From NCBI RefSeq assembly GCF_000745475.1, contig NZ_JQJJ01000010.1, forward strand, positions 868,001 to 932,000: a stretch of DNA of 64,000 nucleotides. The letters are read 5' to 3'. The stretch's first letter is position 1; each line of letters begins with the position of its first letter. The notes beneath the pieces were generated by a model. The model saw nothing but the letters and a program-made list of their open reading frames with translations. It did not search any database and was not told where the DNA came from. Made by a program: the position numbers and the translations under genes. The stretch is from Allobosea sp. UNC402CLCol (lineage in GTDB: Bacteria > Pseudomonadota > Alphaproteobacteria > Rhizobiales > Beijerinckiaceae). Positions 31,972 through 42,938 of the stretch are shown here, one piece after another.

Positions 31972-32859
31972 TTGAGTGACCAGAGCCTCGTGTTCGATCG
32001 TGCGCTCGGCCGGTCGCGGCTGAAGCGCGCGCTTGCCGGTGACTACCCGGATTTCCTGCTGCAACGCGCGGCCGGCGATCTGGAGGAGCGGCTCGGCGCG
32101 GTGCTGCGCGAATTCGCGGTGGCGGCCGATCTCGGCACGCCGCTGCCGGTCGTCGCGCCGGTCCTTGCGGGCAAGGCGGGCCGGGTGTGGCGCATAGCGG
32201 AGGCGGACGGTGCGTCGGCCGATCTGGTCGGCGATCTCGAACGGCTGCCCTTCGCGGCCGGCTCGCTCGATCTGGCCGTCTCGCTGCTGGCGCTGCACGG
32301 CGTCAACGACCTGCCCGGCGCGCTCATCCAGATCAAGCGGGCGCTCAAGCCCGACGGGCTGTTCATGGCCTGCCTGCTCGGCGGGCGCTCCTTGCAGGAG
32401 CTCCGGCAAGCGCTGCTCGAAGCCGAAAGCGAGACGACCGGCGGGGTCAGCCCGCGCGTCGCGCCCTTCGCCGATCTGCGCGATCTCGGCGGGCTCCTCC
32501 AGCGAGCCGGTTTCGCCCTGCCCGTCATCGACAGCGAGACCGTGACCGTGCGCTATCGCGACGCCTTCGGTCTCTTCCGCGATCTCAGGGCGATGGGCTG
32601 GGCCAACACCCTCGTCGCGCGCCGCAAGGCACCGCTGAAGCGGGAGACCTTGCTGCGGGCGGCGTCGCTCTATGCCGAGCGCTTCGCCGATGCCGATGGA
32701 CGCCTGCCGGCGACCTTCGAATTCGTCTGGCTCTCCGGCTGGGCGCCGCATGAGAGCCAGCAGAAGCCATTGCGGCCGGGTTCGGCCAAGGCGCGGCTGG
32801 CCGATGCGCTCGGCGTGCCGGAAATCAAGACCGGCGAGAAGCCGGGAGGCGAAGGCTGA
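31972..32859 (+). CDS. SAM-dependent methyltransferase (NDUFAF5/BioC-like)
   Basis: A class I methyltransferase-domain protein. I prefer TTG 31972 (295 residues), which has CAGGAGA in front; ATG 31945 would add nine residues. The N-terminus SLVFDRALGRSRLKRALAG is typical of the alphaproteobacterial group related to human NDUFAF5, which hydroxylates or modifies a complex I subunit. The Rossmann core is weak: no classical GxGxG, but ADLVGDLERLPFAAGSLDLA and HGVNDLPGALIQIKRALKPD with GLFMACLLGG are the motif 2-4 blocks. The stop overlaps the start of the thioesterase gene, so the two are translated together. Confidence 0.75.
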   Translation: MSDQSLVFDRALGRSRLKRALAGDYPDFLLQRAAGDLEERLGAVLREFAVAADLGTPLPVVAPVLAGKAGRVWRIAEADGASADLVGDLERLPFAAGSLDLAVSLLALHGVNDLPGALIQIKRALKPDGLFMACLLGGRSLQELRQALLEAESETTGGVSPRVAPFADLRDLGGLLQRAGFALPVIDSETVTVRYRDAFGLFRDLRAMGWANTLVARRKAPLKRETLLRAASLYAERFADADGRLPATFEFVWLSGWAPHESQQKPLRPGSAKARLADALGVPEIKTGEKPGGEG

Positions 32860-33296
32860 TGGCCGAGCGTGCATCCCGCCTGACCCGCGGCGATTTCCGC
32901 ATTTTCCGCGCCATTCCGACGCGCTGGCACGACAATGACGTCTATGGCCACGTCAACAACGTCGTCTATTACGGCTGGTTCGACACGGCGGTGAACGCCT
33001 GGCTGATCGAGAACGGCTTCCTCGATCCGGCGACGAGCGAGATCGTCGGGCTCGTGGTCGAGACCGGCTGCAGCTATTTCGAAAGCGTCGCCTTTCCCGA
33101 AACCGTCGAAGCGGGCATCGCGGTGGAACGGCTCGGCACCAGCTCCGTGACCTATCGCATCGGCATCTTCAGGCAGGGGAGCGAGCAGGCGGCGGCGCAA
33201 GGGCGCTTCACCCATGTCTATGTCGCGCGTGCGAGCCAGAAGCCGGTGCCGATTCCGGCGCCGCTCAGGGCCGCGTTGACTGCCATCCAGAGCTGA
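32859..33296 (+). CDS. Acyl-CoA thioester hydrolase, 4HBT hot-dog family
   Basis: A 145-residue single hot-dog-domain thioesterase. The catalytic motif is RWHDNDVYGHVNNVVYYGWF, with Asp and the following helix as in 4-hydroxybenzoyl-CoA thioesterases and YbgC. Subsequent strands are VVETGCSYFESVAFPETVEA and SSVTYRIGIFRQG. It probably hydrolyses a short acyl-CoA; the substrate is unknown. The ATG shares its A with the upstream TGA, indicating translational coupling to the methyltransferase. Confidence 0.85.
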   Translation: MAERASRLTRGDFRIFRAIPTRWHDNDVYGHVNNVVYYGWFDTAVNAWLIENGFLDPATSEIVGLVVETGCSYFESVAFPETVEAGIAVERLGTSSVTYRIGIFRQGSEQAAAQGRFTHVYVARASQKPVPIPAPLRAALTAIQS

Positions 33297-33392
33297 AAAC
33301 GGCGTCTCAGCCGCGAATGCGTTGTCTCGCACGTTAAGGCAGGCTATGCCCCTGCCAACCCCTATCGCCGGACCGCCAGGAAGCCTGAGCCC

Positions 33393-35603
<2,211 letters not shown>

Positions 35604-35615
35604 GGAGGCAAGACC

Positions 35616-35849
35616 ATGGCGATGGACGCGCACGAGATCGAGCGCATGATCAAGGCGGCGCTGCCGGATGCGGCGGTCGAGATCAAGGATCTGGCTGGGG
35701 ACGGCGACCACTATGCCGCGACCGTCACCTCGGCGGCCTTCAAGGGCAAGACCCGGGTGCAGCAGCACCAGATGGTCTATGCCGCGCTGCAGGGGAATAT
35801 GGGCGGCGTGCTGCACGCCCTTGCGCTGACGACGGCGGTGGCGGAATGA
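35616..35849 (+). CDS. BolA family protein
   Basis: A 77-residue BolA/YrbA-type protein with the class II KH-like fold: IERMIKAALPDAAVEIKDLA, DGDHYAATVTSAAFKGK and the VQQHQMVYAALQGNMGG helix. The His of the C-terminal part and the Cys/His loop support Fe-S binding with monothiol glutaredoxin. A grxD gene lies in the same run, so the pair is likely to act in Fe-S or iron signalling. It is 12 bases after purL and overlaps the next gene by ATGA. Confidence 0.9.
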   Translation: MAMDAHEIERMIKAALPDAAVEIKDLAGDGDHYAATVTSAAFKGKTRVQQHQMVYAALQGNMGGVLHALALTTAVAE

Positions 35850-36322
35850 GCCGGCCGGCGCCGGGGGGGCTGCGCCTCGCGCCGTGGCGCGCCGGCCTGG
35901 CTGCCGCTGGGTTCTGCATCGCGCTGGGCGCTAGTCCGGTCATGGCCCAGATCATGCCGCCGGTGGAGGATCCGGCCGCGAATTCGCGTGCCTTGCTCGA
36001 CAAGCTCCAGAGTGACGGCGGCGAGCCTTTCGTCGCCGAGGTGATGCGGCTTCTGAGGAAGAAGGGCGAGAACACCGAGCTCTCCACCAATCTCAGGCCG
36101 TTCAGCAAGAAGAAGCCCGACGTCCTCGGCCTCGCCTATGACCGGAACTTCAACGACCTGATCCGGGTGATGGTGTTCTACGCGCAGTACGACGATAACC
36201 GCTATCCGTTCATGTACTTCCAGTTCACCTACAAGAAGATCAAAGAGGGCTGGGCGATGACCAATTTCCGCTTCGAGAACGAGGCGTCGCGCGCCTTCCC
36301 TGAGGGGTATGCCGCGCCCTGA
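35846..36322 (+). CDS. Small exported protein between bolA and grxD
   Basis: A 158-residue protein with a signal peptide (LAAAGFCIALGASPVMAQ) cleaved near residue 35. The mature part is helical then mixed: EPFVAEVMRLLRKKGENTEL, FNDLIRVMVFYAQYDDNRYP and a YFQFTYKKIKEGWAMTNFRF strand pair. No recognised family. It starts inside the end of bolA (ATGA overlap) and is probably translated with it, but the export signal makes a direct Fe-S role unlikely. Confidence 0.7.
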   Translation: MSRPAPGGLRLAPWRAGLAAAGFCIALGASPVMAQIMPPVEDPAANSRALLDKLQSDGGEPFVAEVMRLLRKKGENTELSTNLRPFSKKKPDVLGLAYDRNFNDLIRVMVFYAQYDDNRYPFMYFQFTYKKIKEGWAMTNFRFENEASRAFPEGYAAP

Positions 36323-36443
36323 GGGCCGATGAGCGGCCGGGGCTGGTGCGGGGTGCTCTGGAATCTGCTAACGCTCGCCCCGATATAAGGCGGACCGCAC
36401 CAGCGAGCGCCATCAGATCGTCCGGCAGAAAGGCCGTTATCCC

Positions 36444-36779
36444 ATGTCCGACATCAATGCCCGTATCGATGCCGAAGTGAAGAGCAACGACGTCGTGCTG
36501 TTCATGAAGGGCACGCCGCAATTCCCGATGTGCGGCTTCTCCGGCCAGGTCGTGCAGATCCTCGGCTATATCGGCGTGCCCTATAAGGGCGTGAACGTGC
36601 TCGAGGACCAGGAAATCCGCGAGGGCATCAAGGCCTATTCGAACTGGCCGACGATCCCGCAGCTCTACGTCAAGGGCGAGTTCGTCGGCGGCTGCGACAT
36701 CACCCGCGAGATGTTCCAGGCCGGCGAGTTGCAGGCGCTCTTCGAGGAGAAGGGCATTTCGGTGAAGCAGGCGAGCTGA
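36444..36779 (+). CDS. grxD: Monothiol glutaredoxin Grx4/GrxD
   Basis: A 111-residue monothiol glutaredoxin with active-site Cys30 in PMCGFSGQ (CGFS type). [10 protein letters not shown], the [19 protein letters not shown] block (cis-Pro and glutathione-binding Gly-Gly) and a C-terminal helix are present. CGFS glutaredoxins bind a glutathione-ligated 2Fe-2S cluster and partner with BolA proteins in cluster delivery. It is the last gene of the purL-bolA run, 121 bases after the exported protein. Confidence 0.94.
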   Translation: MSDINARIDAEVKSNDVVLFMKGTPQFPMCGFSGQVVQILGYIGVPYKGVNVLEDQEIREGIKAYSNWPTIPQLYVKGEFVGGCDITREMFQAGELQALFEEKGISVKQAS

Positions 36780-36823
36780 GGCTCGCCGGTTTCCCAATCA
36801 GCTTTCTGACCTGACGGTGCTTC

Positions 36824-37069
36824 TCAGGCCGCGCATTGCGGGTGCGGCTTGCGGACGCGTTCTGTCGACGCCGGGTGTTTCGCCAGCATGCGCTCCGGCC
36901 TGATCGGCCGGCGCGCGAAGTCGCCGCCGCAGTTCGGGCAGATGCCGGCGAAGCGCGTTTCGGCGCAATCGGCGCAGAAGGTGCATTCATAGGTGCAGAT
37001 CAGGGCGTCGCGCGACTGGGGCGGTAGGTCCCGGTCGCAGCATTCGCAGTTCGGGCGCAGTTGCAGCAT
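36824..37069 (-). CDS. DUF1272 zinc-ribbon-like protein
   Basis: An 81-residue cytoplasmic protein. AAGGAG is upstream of ATG 37069. It opens MLQLRPNCECCDRDLPP and has four paired cysteines: CECC, CTYECTFCADC, CPNC. These form two likely zinc sites, the DUF1272 pattern. The C-terminal 30 residues are basic and Pro-rich. The function of the family is not established. Confidence 0.85.
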   Translation of the reverse strand: MLQLRPNCECCDRDLPPQSRDALICTYECTFCADCAETRFAGICPNCGGDFARRPIRPERMLAKHPASTERVRKPHPQCAA

Positions 37070-37191
37070 GGCGTCGTCTCCTTTGCGGGTGGCGGAAGAA
37101 TGACCGCAAACCGGGACGACGCCAGCGACTTCGCGTGATCCGACCGATCAATGGCGCGGATCGATTTTTCTCGACCTTGGAATTTTGCACT

Positions 37192-37227
37192 GTCATCCCG
37201 GGCGACCGCAGGGAGACCCGGGATGAC
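37192..37227. repeat. REP-like palindrome (copy 6)
   Basis: GTCATCCCGGGC (37192-37203) and a closing CCCGGGATGAC ending at 37227 form a compact hairpin in the gap between DUF1272 and the carbamoyltransferase. Confidence 0.7.
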
Positions 37228-37259
37228 GGCGTGTTTTTGGGAATGCCTGACTGCGCCGG

Positions 37260-38990
37260 CTATTTCACCAGCAGCCAGTCGTCGATCACCAGCGCGTCGA
37301 GCCCGCTTGTGTAGAACATCAGGATGGCGTCCTCCGCCGTGTGCAGGATCGGCTTGCCCATGATGTTGAAGGAGGTGTTGAGGATCACCGGCACGCCCGT
37401 CAGTTCATGGAACGCCGAGATCAGCGCGTGATAGCGCGGGTTGCGCTCGACCGTGACGCTCTGGAGGCGGCCCGTCGCATCCTCATGGACCACGGCCGGG
37501 ACGCGGTCACGCACCGTCTCCTTCCAGGTGAGCGTGCGCTCCATATAGGGCGCGTCCTGGTAGTTCTCGAACCAGTCGGCGGCGTGCTCGGCCAGGATCG
37601 AGGGCGCGAAGGGCCGGAAGGCCTCGCGGTACTTCACCTTGGCGTTGAGGACGTCCTTGGCGTCGGCCGGGCGCGGATCGGCGATGATCGAGCGGTTGCC
37701 CAGCGCACGCGGGCCGAACTCGGCGCGGCCCTGCACCCAGCCGATCAATTTGCCCTCGGTGAGCAGTTTGGCGGTGACCGGCGCGATCTCGTCGGCGCTG
37801 AGCTTGCGCAGGCGCGGCTCCCAAGCCTGCATGCGTTCGAAGGGCTCGGTCGAGACCGTCGAGCCGAGATAAGGCGAAAGCGGCCCCTTCGACGCGCGCC
37901 AATCCGGGTTCGCCTCTGCGTGGCTAAGCCACGCCGCGCCGATCGCATTGCCGTCATCGGCAGGCGCGGAAGGCACGAAAACCGTCCGGAAGCCATGCCG
38001 GCCAACGATCTTGCCGTTGAAGGAGGAGTTCAGCGCGCAGCCGCCGGCCATGACGAGGTTTTCGCTCGGGACCAGAGCGGCGGTCTCGGCGAGCAGCGCC
38101 TCCATCATCTCGGCGAAGACATCCTGCCCGCAGCGGGCGAGGTCGGCCCAGCCCTTGTCGAGCGCGTCGGCCGGGCGGCGGGCGAGGATTTCGGCGGCGA
38201 CCGCCTGCACGACATCCGCCTTGGCGAAGGAGAGCTTGTGGCCCTCGATCGCATAGAGCCTGCGCAATAGCGCCATCAATTCGGGATCGGTCCGGCCATA
38301 GGGGGCGAGCCCCATGATCTTCCATTCCTCGCCCTTGGCCTGGTCGAAGCCGGCGAGGTCGGTGACGAGGCCGAAATAGAAGCCGATCGATTCGCGCCCG
38401 CGATGGCGCTTCACTTCGCGCAGCTTGCCGTTCTCCAGTGCGAAGATGGCCGAGGCGCCGGTCTCGCCCATGCCGTCGACGACGAGGCAGGCGGCGTTGT
38501 CGAAGGGCGAGGACCAGCAGGCATAGGCTGCGTGGCTGAGATGGTGACCGTAGCGCGTGAGGCCGGTGACATTGGCCTTGCCATAGGCGCGGTCGAGGCC
38601 GAGCAGCACGCCCATGCCGGCGCGCTGTTGGGCGTGGTGGAGCGAGGCGATGAGCGCGCGCTCGGTACGCTCTGGCACGAGCGAGCGGTTGAGCTCGGGC
38701 GAGAGCTTGAGCAGCGCCTCGAGGCTGAGGGAGCCGGCGCGCGCCATCTGGTCGAGGAAGCCGGTGAAGTCCTCGCCCCAGCTCGTGGCGATCGCGACCT
38801 CGGCGCCGTCCGGGATGTAGCGCTTCAGCAGCCCTTCCATGCGCGGGGCCGAATCCGGCTCGCAGTTCGGCGCGCGCTTGTATTGCAGATAGCGCTCGGT
38901 CGCCTCGGCGAAGAGAACCTCGCCATTCGGGCCGATGATCGCGAGGGCGGGGTCGTGGAAGGTGGTGGCGAGGCCGATCGTGTAACGCAT
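37260..38990 (-). CDS. Carbamoyltransferase, NodU/CmcH/TobZ family
   Basis: A 576-residue enzyme. ATG 38990 has AAAGG seven bases upstream; starts at 38996 or 39026 are less well placed. The N-terminal actin-like/Kae1 half has TIGLATTFHDPALAII, SLHHAQQRAG, RYGHHLSHAAYACW (metal-binding His pair), LVVDGMGETG and MAGGCALNSSFNGKI. The C-terminal half has WVQGRAEFGPRALGNRSIIA and HEDATGRLQSV, FNIMGKPILHT. The family transfers carbamoyl from carbamoyl phosphate to hydroxyls on sugars or antibiotics. No nodulation or antibiotic genes are nearby, so the acceptor is unknown. Confidence 0.88.
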   Translation of the reverse strand: MRYTIGLATTFHDPALAIIGPNGEVLFAEATERYLQYKRAPNCEPDSAPRMEGLLKRYIPDGAEVAIATSWGEDFTGFLDQMARAGSLSLEALLKLSPELNRSLVPERTERALIASLHHAQQRAGMGVLLGLDRAYGKANVTGLTRYGHHLSHAAYACWSSPFDNAACLVVDGMGETGASAIFALENGKLREVKRHRGRESIGFYFGLVTDLAGFDQAKGEEWKIMGLAPYGRTDPELMALLRRLYAIEGHKLSFAKADVVQAVAAEILARRPADALDKGWADLARCGQDVFAEMMEALLAETAALVPSENLVMAGGCALNSSFNGKIVGRHGFRTVFVPSAPADDGNAIGAAWLSHAEANPDWRASKGPLSPYLGSTVSTEPFERMQAWEPRLRKLSADEIAPVTAKLLTEGKLIGWVQGRAEFGPRALGNRSIIADPRPADAKDVLNAKVKYREAFRPFAPSILAEHAADWFENYQDAPYMERTLTWKETVRDRVPAVVHEDATGRLQSVTVERNPRYHALISAFHELTGVPVILNTSFNIMGKPILHTAEDAILMFYTSGLDALVIDDWLLVK

Positions 38991-39067
38991 GGACATGCCT
39001 TTACCCGTGCCGGGGCGCCGCGCCAATCCGAATGGCGCGGGCCGTCGCTGCGCGCGGGGGAGGGTTG

Positions 39068-40138
39068 CTATTTGTCCTTGAAGGAGATGCTCGCTGCCGT
39101 CTGGTCGATGGCTGGCTGGAGTTGCGGCATCTCGCTTTCGTCGGCCATGACGATCAGCCGCACGAAGCGGCTATCCGGCCCGATCGCCAGATACTGGGCA
39201 AAGCTCTTGTTGCTGCCATTCGGGTGCTTGAACGAGCCCGTGAGCAGCATGCCGTCCTGGCCGGCGAAGGGCACGCGCTTGCGCTCGGCGACCGTGGCGT
39301 TTTCCAGATTATGCGTGCCCTTGAGCAGGCTTTCGGAAAGGGCGTCCTCCTGGCCGGGCTTGACCGGCCCGGTGGGCTGGTAGGCGACGACCAGCAATGG
39401 CTGCGTGCCGGAAGGGTCGGTGTTCTTGTCGCCGACCGTCATCAGCAGGCCGGAGCCGCCGATGCTGTCGATCACGCGGAAGGGCGCGGTCGCCTTGATG
39501 GCGAAGGGCAGGGCGGCGAGCTTCTCGTCGAGCGACGGCTCCTTGCCGAGCGAGACCGAGGCGATCATCGCCTTGATCTGCGCCGGGGCGAGCTTGGCCT
39601 TCTGCGGCGCCTGTACCGTCAGCATCACGGTCTTCTCGCCCTTGAGCAGGACGATCCATTTGTCGAAGGTGTCGCCGGTCGGTGCGATCTGCGAGCCCGT
39701 CAGCAAGGGCACCTTGTCGCCGCCGACAGCGATCTGTTCCACCGATTTGATCGTGATGTTCTGGCGGGCGAAGTTCGCCTTGGCCACATCGGCATTGCCG
39801 AACAGGGTGGAGAGCTGCGCATGAGCCTCGGGCGGCAGCTCGACGATCAGCACGCTCGCCTGGTTCGCCTTGTTCACCAGACCGGAGAAGCCGGTGGCCG
39901 GCTCGAAGCCCTTCGGTGCGGCGAGCGAGACGCTGGTGCCGGGGATCGGCTTGCGCTCCTGCGCGACGGCCGGCGCCAGCGCCAGCGCCAGCCAGGCGAT
40001 GCAGGCGAATGCGACGACACCGGACTTGCCGAGCCGGGACTTGCCAAGCCGGGACTTGCCAAGCCGGGACTTGCCAAGCCGGGACTTGCCGGATCCGGAG
40101 CTGCCGAATCGGCTCGCGCCGCTGCGTGGATGGGTCAT
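39068..40138 (-). CDS. Exported protein with N-terminal GKSRL tandem repeats
   Basis: A 356-residue protein. AAGGAC six bases upstream fixes ATG 40138. The first 40 residues are basic and repetitive, with GKSRL occurring four times from a 15-bp DNA repeat, followed by a hydrophobic signal (VVAFACIAWLALALAPAVAQ), so export is likely despite the long n-region. The mature part starts with KPIPGTSVSLAAPKGFEPA and has repeated beta-strand blocks (VLIVELPPEAHAQL, MLTVQAPQKAKLAPAQI, GSFKHPNGSNKSFAQYLAIG). No named family is recognised. It is convergent with nothing and lies between tlpA and the carbamoyltransferase on the same strand. Confidence 0.7.
   Translation of the reverse strand: MTHPRSGASRFGSSGSGKSRLGKSRLGKSRLGKSRLGKSGVVAFACIAWLALALAPAVAQERKPIPGTSVSLAAPKGFEPATGFSGLVNKANQASVLIVELPPEAHAQLSTLFGNADVAKANFARQNITIKSVEQIAVGGDKVPLLTGSQIAPTGDTFDKWIVLLKGEKTVMLTVQAPQKAKLAPAQIKAMIASVSLGKEPSLDEKLAALPFAIKATAPFRVIDSIGGSGLLMTVGDKNTDPSGTQPLLVVAYQPTGPVKPGQEDALSESLLKGTHNLENATVAERKRVPFAGQDGMLLTGSFKHPNGSNKSFAQYLAIGPDSRFVRLIVMADESEMPQLQPAIDQTAASISFKDK
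40021..40090. repeat. 15-bp tandem repeat inside the exported protein gene
   Basis: The unit GGGACTTGCCAAGCC occurs three times perfectly (40036-40080), flanked by a degenerate copy (40021-40035) and a partial copy (40081-40090). On the coding strand each unit encodes GKSRL in frame, so copy changes would keep the frame. Confidence 0.9.
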
Positions 40139-40251
40139 GGCTCGTCCTTCCGGTCTTCGATGTCGTCCGCAACAGAACGCCGCAATGCGACAAGAGTTCG
40201 TCATGCCGCCGGCTCTGCGGTTCATCCGGTCTTTGGTCAGGTGGAATTCGG

Positions 40252-40881
40252 TCAGGGTCGGTCCGTGGCCGCAGCCATCAACGCCTTCGAATCGGCGCTC
40301 GCCCAATCGGCCGGGCCCTGGATGATGCCGAGCTCGCAGCCCGTCTTGTCGACGATGATGCTGACCGGCATGCCCTCGACCTTATGCGCCTTGCGCAGCG
40401 CCTGGAAGGTCGAAGCCTGCGGGTCGCCGTAGAAGGGCAGGGTGGTGACCTTGTTCTCGGCCAGCCAGGCCTTCGGCTTGTCGAGGTTGCGCGTGTCGAT
40501 ATTGATGGCGACGACCGCGAAATCGGGGCCGCCCATCTCGCGCTCCAGCACGTCGAGCGCCGGCATTTCCTTCAGGCAGGGCGCGCACCAGGTCGCCCAG
40601 AGATTGACCAGTACGGTCTTGCCCTTGAAGTCGGCGAGCGTCAGCGGCTTGCCGTCCGGCCCGCTGAAGGCGAGCTCGGGCGCCGGCTCGGGCCGGGGGC
40701 GGATCTCGACCGCCGCGACCTCGCCCTTCGCCAGCGGCGCCATGCGCGCTGCGGTCTTGGCGGCCGCGCTGCATGATCCGTTGCCGGCATCGCCCAGCCC
40801 GGAGTAGAAGGCTGCCACGCCAGCGAGGCCGAGCGCCGCCACGACCCCGAGGGCCAGTCCGATCTTCGTTCCTGACGTCAT
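40252..40881 (-). CDS. tlpA: TlpA-family thiol:disulfide interchange protein
   Basis: A 209-residue membrane-anchored thioredoxin-like protein. An N-terminal uncleaved membrane segment ([20 protein letters not shown]) places the domain in the periplasm. The active site is [13 protein letters not shown] with Cys99 and Cys102, in the AhpC/TSA-Redoxin fold, and the cis-Pro region is [12 protein letters not shown]. TlpA reduces cytochrome oxidase assembly proteins in Bradyrhizobium; here the partner is unknown. An extra Cys35 lies just after the membrane segment. The gene is divergent from argH (30 bases), a common arrangement in this order. Confidence 0.88.
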   Translation of the reverse strand: MTSGTKIGLALGVVAALGLAGVAAFYSGLGDAGNGSCSAAAKTAARMAPLAKGEVAAVEIRPRPEPAPELAFSGPDGKPLTLADFKGKTVLVNLWATWCAPCLKEMPALDVLEREMGGPDFAVVAINIDTRNLDKPKAWLAENKVTTLPFYGDPQASTFQALRKAHKVEGMPVSIIVDKTGCELGIIQGPADWASADSKALMAAATDRP

Positions 40882-40911
40882 CGTGCGTCCTCAAAAGCAG
40901 GAAAGACCGCC

Positions 40912-42297
40912 GTGAGCAACCGCATGTGGGGTGGGCGTTTCGCCACAGGTCCCGACGCCATCATGGAGGAGATCAACGCCTCCATCGATTTCGACAAGAG
41001 GCTCTGGCGCCAGGACATCCGCGGTTCGCTGGCGCATGCCGCCATGCTGGCCGAAACCGGCATCCTGACCAAGGAAGACGTCGCGACGATCACCGCCGGC
41101 CTCAAGCAGGTCGAAGGCGAGATCGAGAGCGGCGCCTTCACGTTTTCGCGTGCGCTCGAAGACGTCCACATGAACGTCGAGTCGAACCTCAAGGACAAGA
41201 TCGGCTTGGCCGCCGGCCGGCTGCACACCGCCCGCTCGCGCAACGACCAGGTCGCGACCGACATGCGGCTCTGGGTGCGCGACACGCTCGACGAGCTCGA
41301 CGGGCAGATGGCCGACCTCCAGCGCGCGCTGGCCGAGAAGGCCGATACCTATGCCGGCGCGGTGATGCCGGGCTTCACCCATCTGCAATCGGCGCAGCCG
41401 GTCACCTTCGGTCATCATCTGCTCGCCTATGTCGAGATGCTCGGCCGCGACCGCGGCCGGGTGCGCGATGCCCGTGCCCGCCTCAACGAATGCCCGCTGG
41501 GCGCGGCCGCGCTCGCCGGCACCTCTTTCCCGATCGACCGGCACATGACGGCGAAGGCGCTCGGCTTCGACCGGCCGACGGCGAACTCGCTCGATTCGGT
41601 CTCGGATCGCGATTTCGCGCTGGAGACCCTGTCGACGGCCTCGATCTGCGCCATGCATCTCTCGCGGCTGGCCGAGGAGATCGTGCTCTGGGCGACGCCG
41701 CAATTCGGCTTCGTCAGGCTCTCCGACGCCTTCTCGACGGGATCCTCGATCATGCCGCAGAAGCGCAACCCCGACGCGGCCGAGCTGGTGCGCGGCAAGG
41801 CGGGGCGCGTCTTCGGCGCGCTGCAGGCGCTGCTGACGATGATGAAGGGCCTGCCGCTGAGCTATTCCAAGGACATGCAGGAGGACAAGGAAGGCACGTT
41901 CGACGCCCTCCAGACGCTCTCGCTGTGCCTCGCCGCGATGGCCGGCATGGTCCGCGACATGCAGCCCGACCTCAAGGCGATGAAGAAGGCGGCGGGCGCC
42001 GGCTATGCCACGGCGACCGACCTCGCCGACTGGCTGGTGCGCGTGCTGAAGATGCCGTTCCGCGACGCCCATCACGTCACTGGCCGGCTTGTCGGCATCG
42101 CCTCGGAGAAGAAGGTCGGGCTGGAGAAGCTGACGCTCGCCGAGATGCAGGCGGTCGAGCCGCAGATCACCGAGGCCGTCTTCGCCGTGCTCGGCGTCGA
42201 CCAGTCGGTGAAGAGCCGCGTCAGCTATGGCGGCACGGCCCCGGCCAATGTCCGCAAGCAGGCCAGGCGCTGGCTGAAGCAGCTCGCGAAAGGCTAG
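40912..42297 (+). CDS. argH: Argininosuccinate lyase
   Basis: A 461-residue enzyme that splits argininosuccinate to arginine and fumarate. It starts at GTG 40912 with AGGAAAG upstream. Signature blocks are [14 protein letters not shown] at the N-terminus, [47 protein letters not shown], and the catalytic mobile loop [15 protein letters not shown] at about residues 277-291 (the active-site Ser). It is the first gene of an argH-lipoprotein-lysA run. Confidence 0.95.
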   Translation: MSNRMWGGRFATGPDAIMEEINASIDFDKRLWRQDIRGSLAHAAMLAETGILTKEDVATITAGLKQVEGEIESGAFTFSRALEDVHMNVESNLKDKIGLAAGRLHTARSRNDQVATDMRLWVRDTLDELDGQMADLQRALAEKADTYAGAVMPGFTHLQSAQPVTFGHHLLAYVEMLGRDRGRVRDARARLNECPLGAAALAGTSFPIDRHMTAKALGFDRPTANSLDSVSDRDFALETLSTASICAMHLSRLAEEIVLWATPQFGFVRLSDAFSTGSSIMPQKRNPDAAELVRGKAGRVFGALQALLTMMKGLPLSYSKDMQEDKEGTFDALQTLSLCLAAMAGMVRDMQPDLKAMKKAAGAGYATATDLADWLVRVLKMPFRDAHHVTGRLVGIASEKKVGLEKLTLAEMQAVEPQITEAVFAVLGVDQSVKSRVSYGGTAPANVRKQARRWLKQLAKG

Positions 42298-42316
42298 TCG
42301 GACGGCGAAACGCCAC

Positions 42317-42405
42317 GTCATCCCGGGCTTGACCCGGGATCCATCGACGGGCGTTGGTGCTCTACGATGGATTCCGGATCTCCGCTTCGCGGCGTCCGGA
42401 ATGAC
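42317..42405. repeat. REP-like palindrome (copy 7)
   Basis: GTCATCCCGGGC ... GACCCGGGATCCAT at the left and GATTCCGGATCTCC ... TCCGGAATGAC at the right. Inverted halves of about 40 bases lie between argH and the lipoprotein gene. Confidence 0.7.
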
Positions 42406-42487
42406 GGCGAAGGATTGTCGCAACCGCTCGCGCTTCGCCGCATCCTCCGCTACTGTCCCGCCACGTTTCGTTCGAGGGTTCGTCTTC

Positions 42488-42766
42488 GTGCTTCCATCCC
42501 GTCTGAATCTTGCCCGCCTGAAATTCGGCCGCACCCTCCTGGTCGTCGGCCTCCTCGGCGTGGCGCTCGCCGCCTGCGGGCGCAAGGGGCCGCTCGAAGC
42601 GCCGCCGAACGTCTCCGGCGCCGTCGACCTGCCGGACAACCAGATCGGCGCGCAGTCGAACGACGTGTCGGATTACGGTTCGGCCTCGGTGCTGGCCAAG
42701 CCGGCCAAGGCGAACCGGGCGATCACCGTGCCGGAAAAACCGTTCCTGCTCGATCCGCTGATGTGA
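42488..42766 (+). CDS. Small lipoprotein, LptM/YifL-like
   Basis: A 92-residue lipoprotein. I start at GTG 42488 with GAGGG about ten bases upstream; the open frame reaches further back only through the repeat. The signal RTLLVVGLLGVALAAC has the lipobox ALAAC, and the mature N-terminus GRKGPLEAPP is the hallmark of small LptM/YifL lipoproteins that sit between other genes and lysA. In E. coli LptM helps LptD maturation; whether this protein does so is unproven. lysA follows after a REP-like repeat. Confidence 0.8.
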   Translation: MLPSRLNLARLKFGRTLLVVGLLGVALAACGRKGPLEAPPNVSGAVDLPDNQIGAQSNDVSDYGSASVLAKPAKANRAITVPEKPFLLDPLM

Positions 42767-42796
42767 GCGGCGGCGCCCTCACCAGCTTGCTGCGAA

Positions 42797-42900
42797 GTCA
42801 TCCCGGCCAAGCGTAGCGCAGAGCCGGGATCCATGCCTGAGCCTCGACCGGAAGCGCTCCGGCAGGGATTCCGGGTCTCCCTTCGGTCGCCCGGGATGAC
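42797..42900. repeat. REP-like palindrome (copy 8)
   Basis: GTCATCCCGG at the left end and CCCGGGATGAC at the right end, with internal GGGATTCCGGG. Located between the lipoprotein and lysA genes. Confidence 0.65.
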
Positions 42901-42938
42901 GGCGACGGTTCAACAGATCTCGTTCCGGGGTTCCGCCC

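Noticed and set aside
37260..38990. Reading the carbamoyltransferase as a nodulation gene nodU
   Set aside because: No nod genes or nod-box-like sequence nearby; the family is much wider than NodU.
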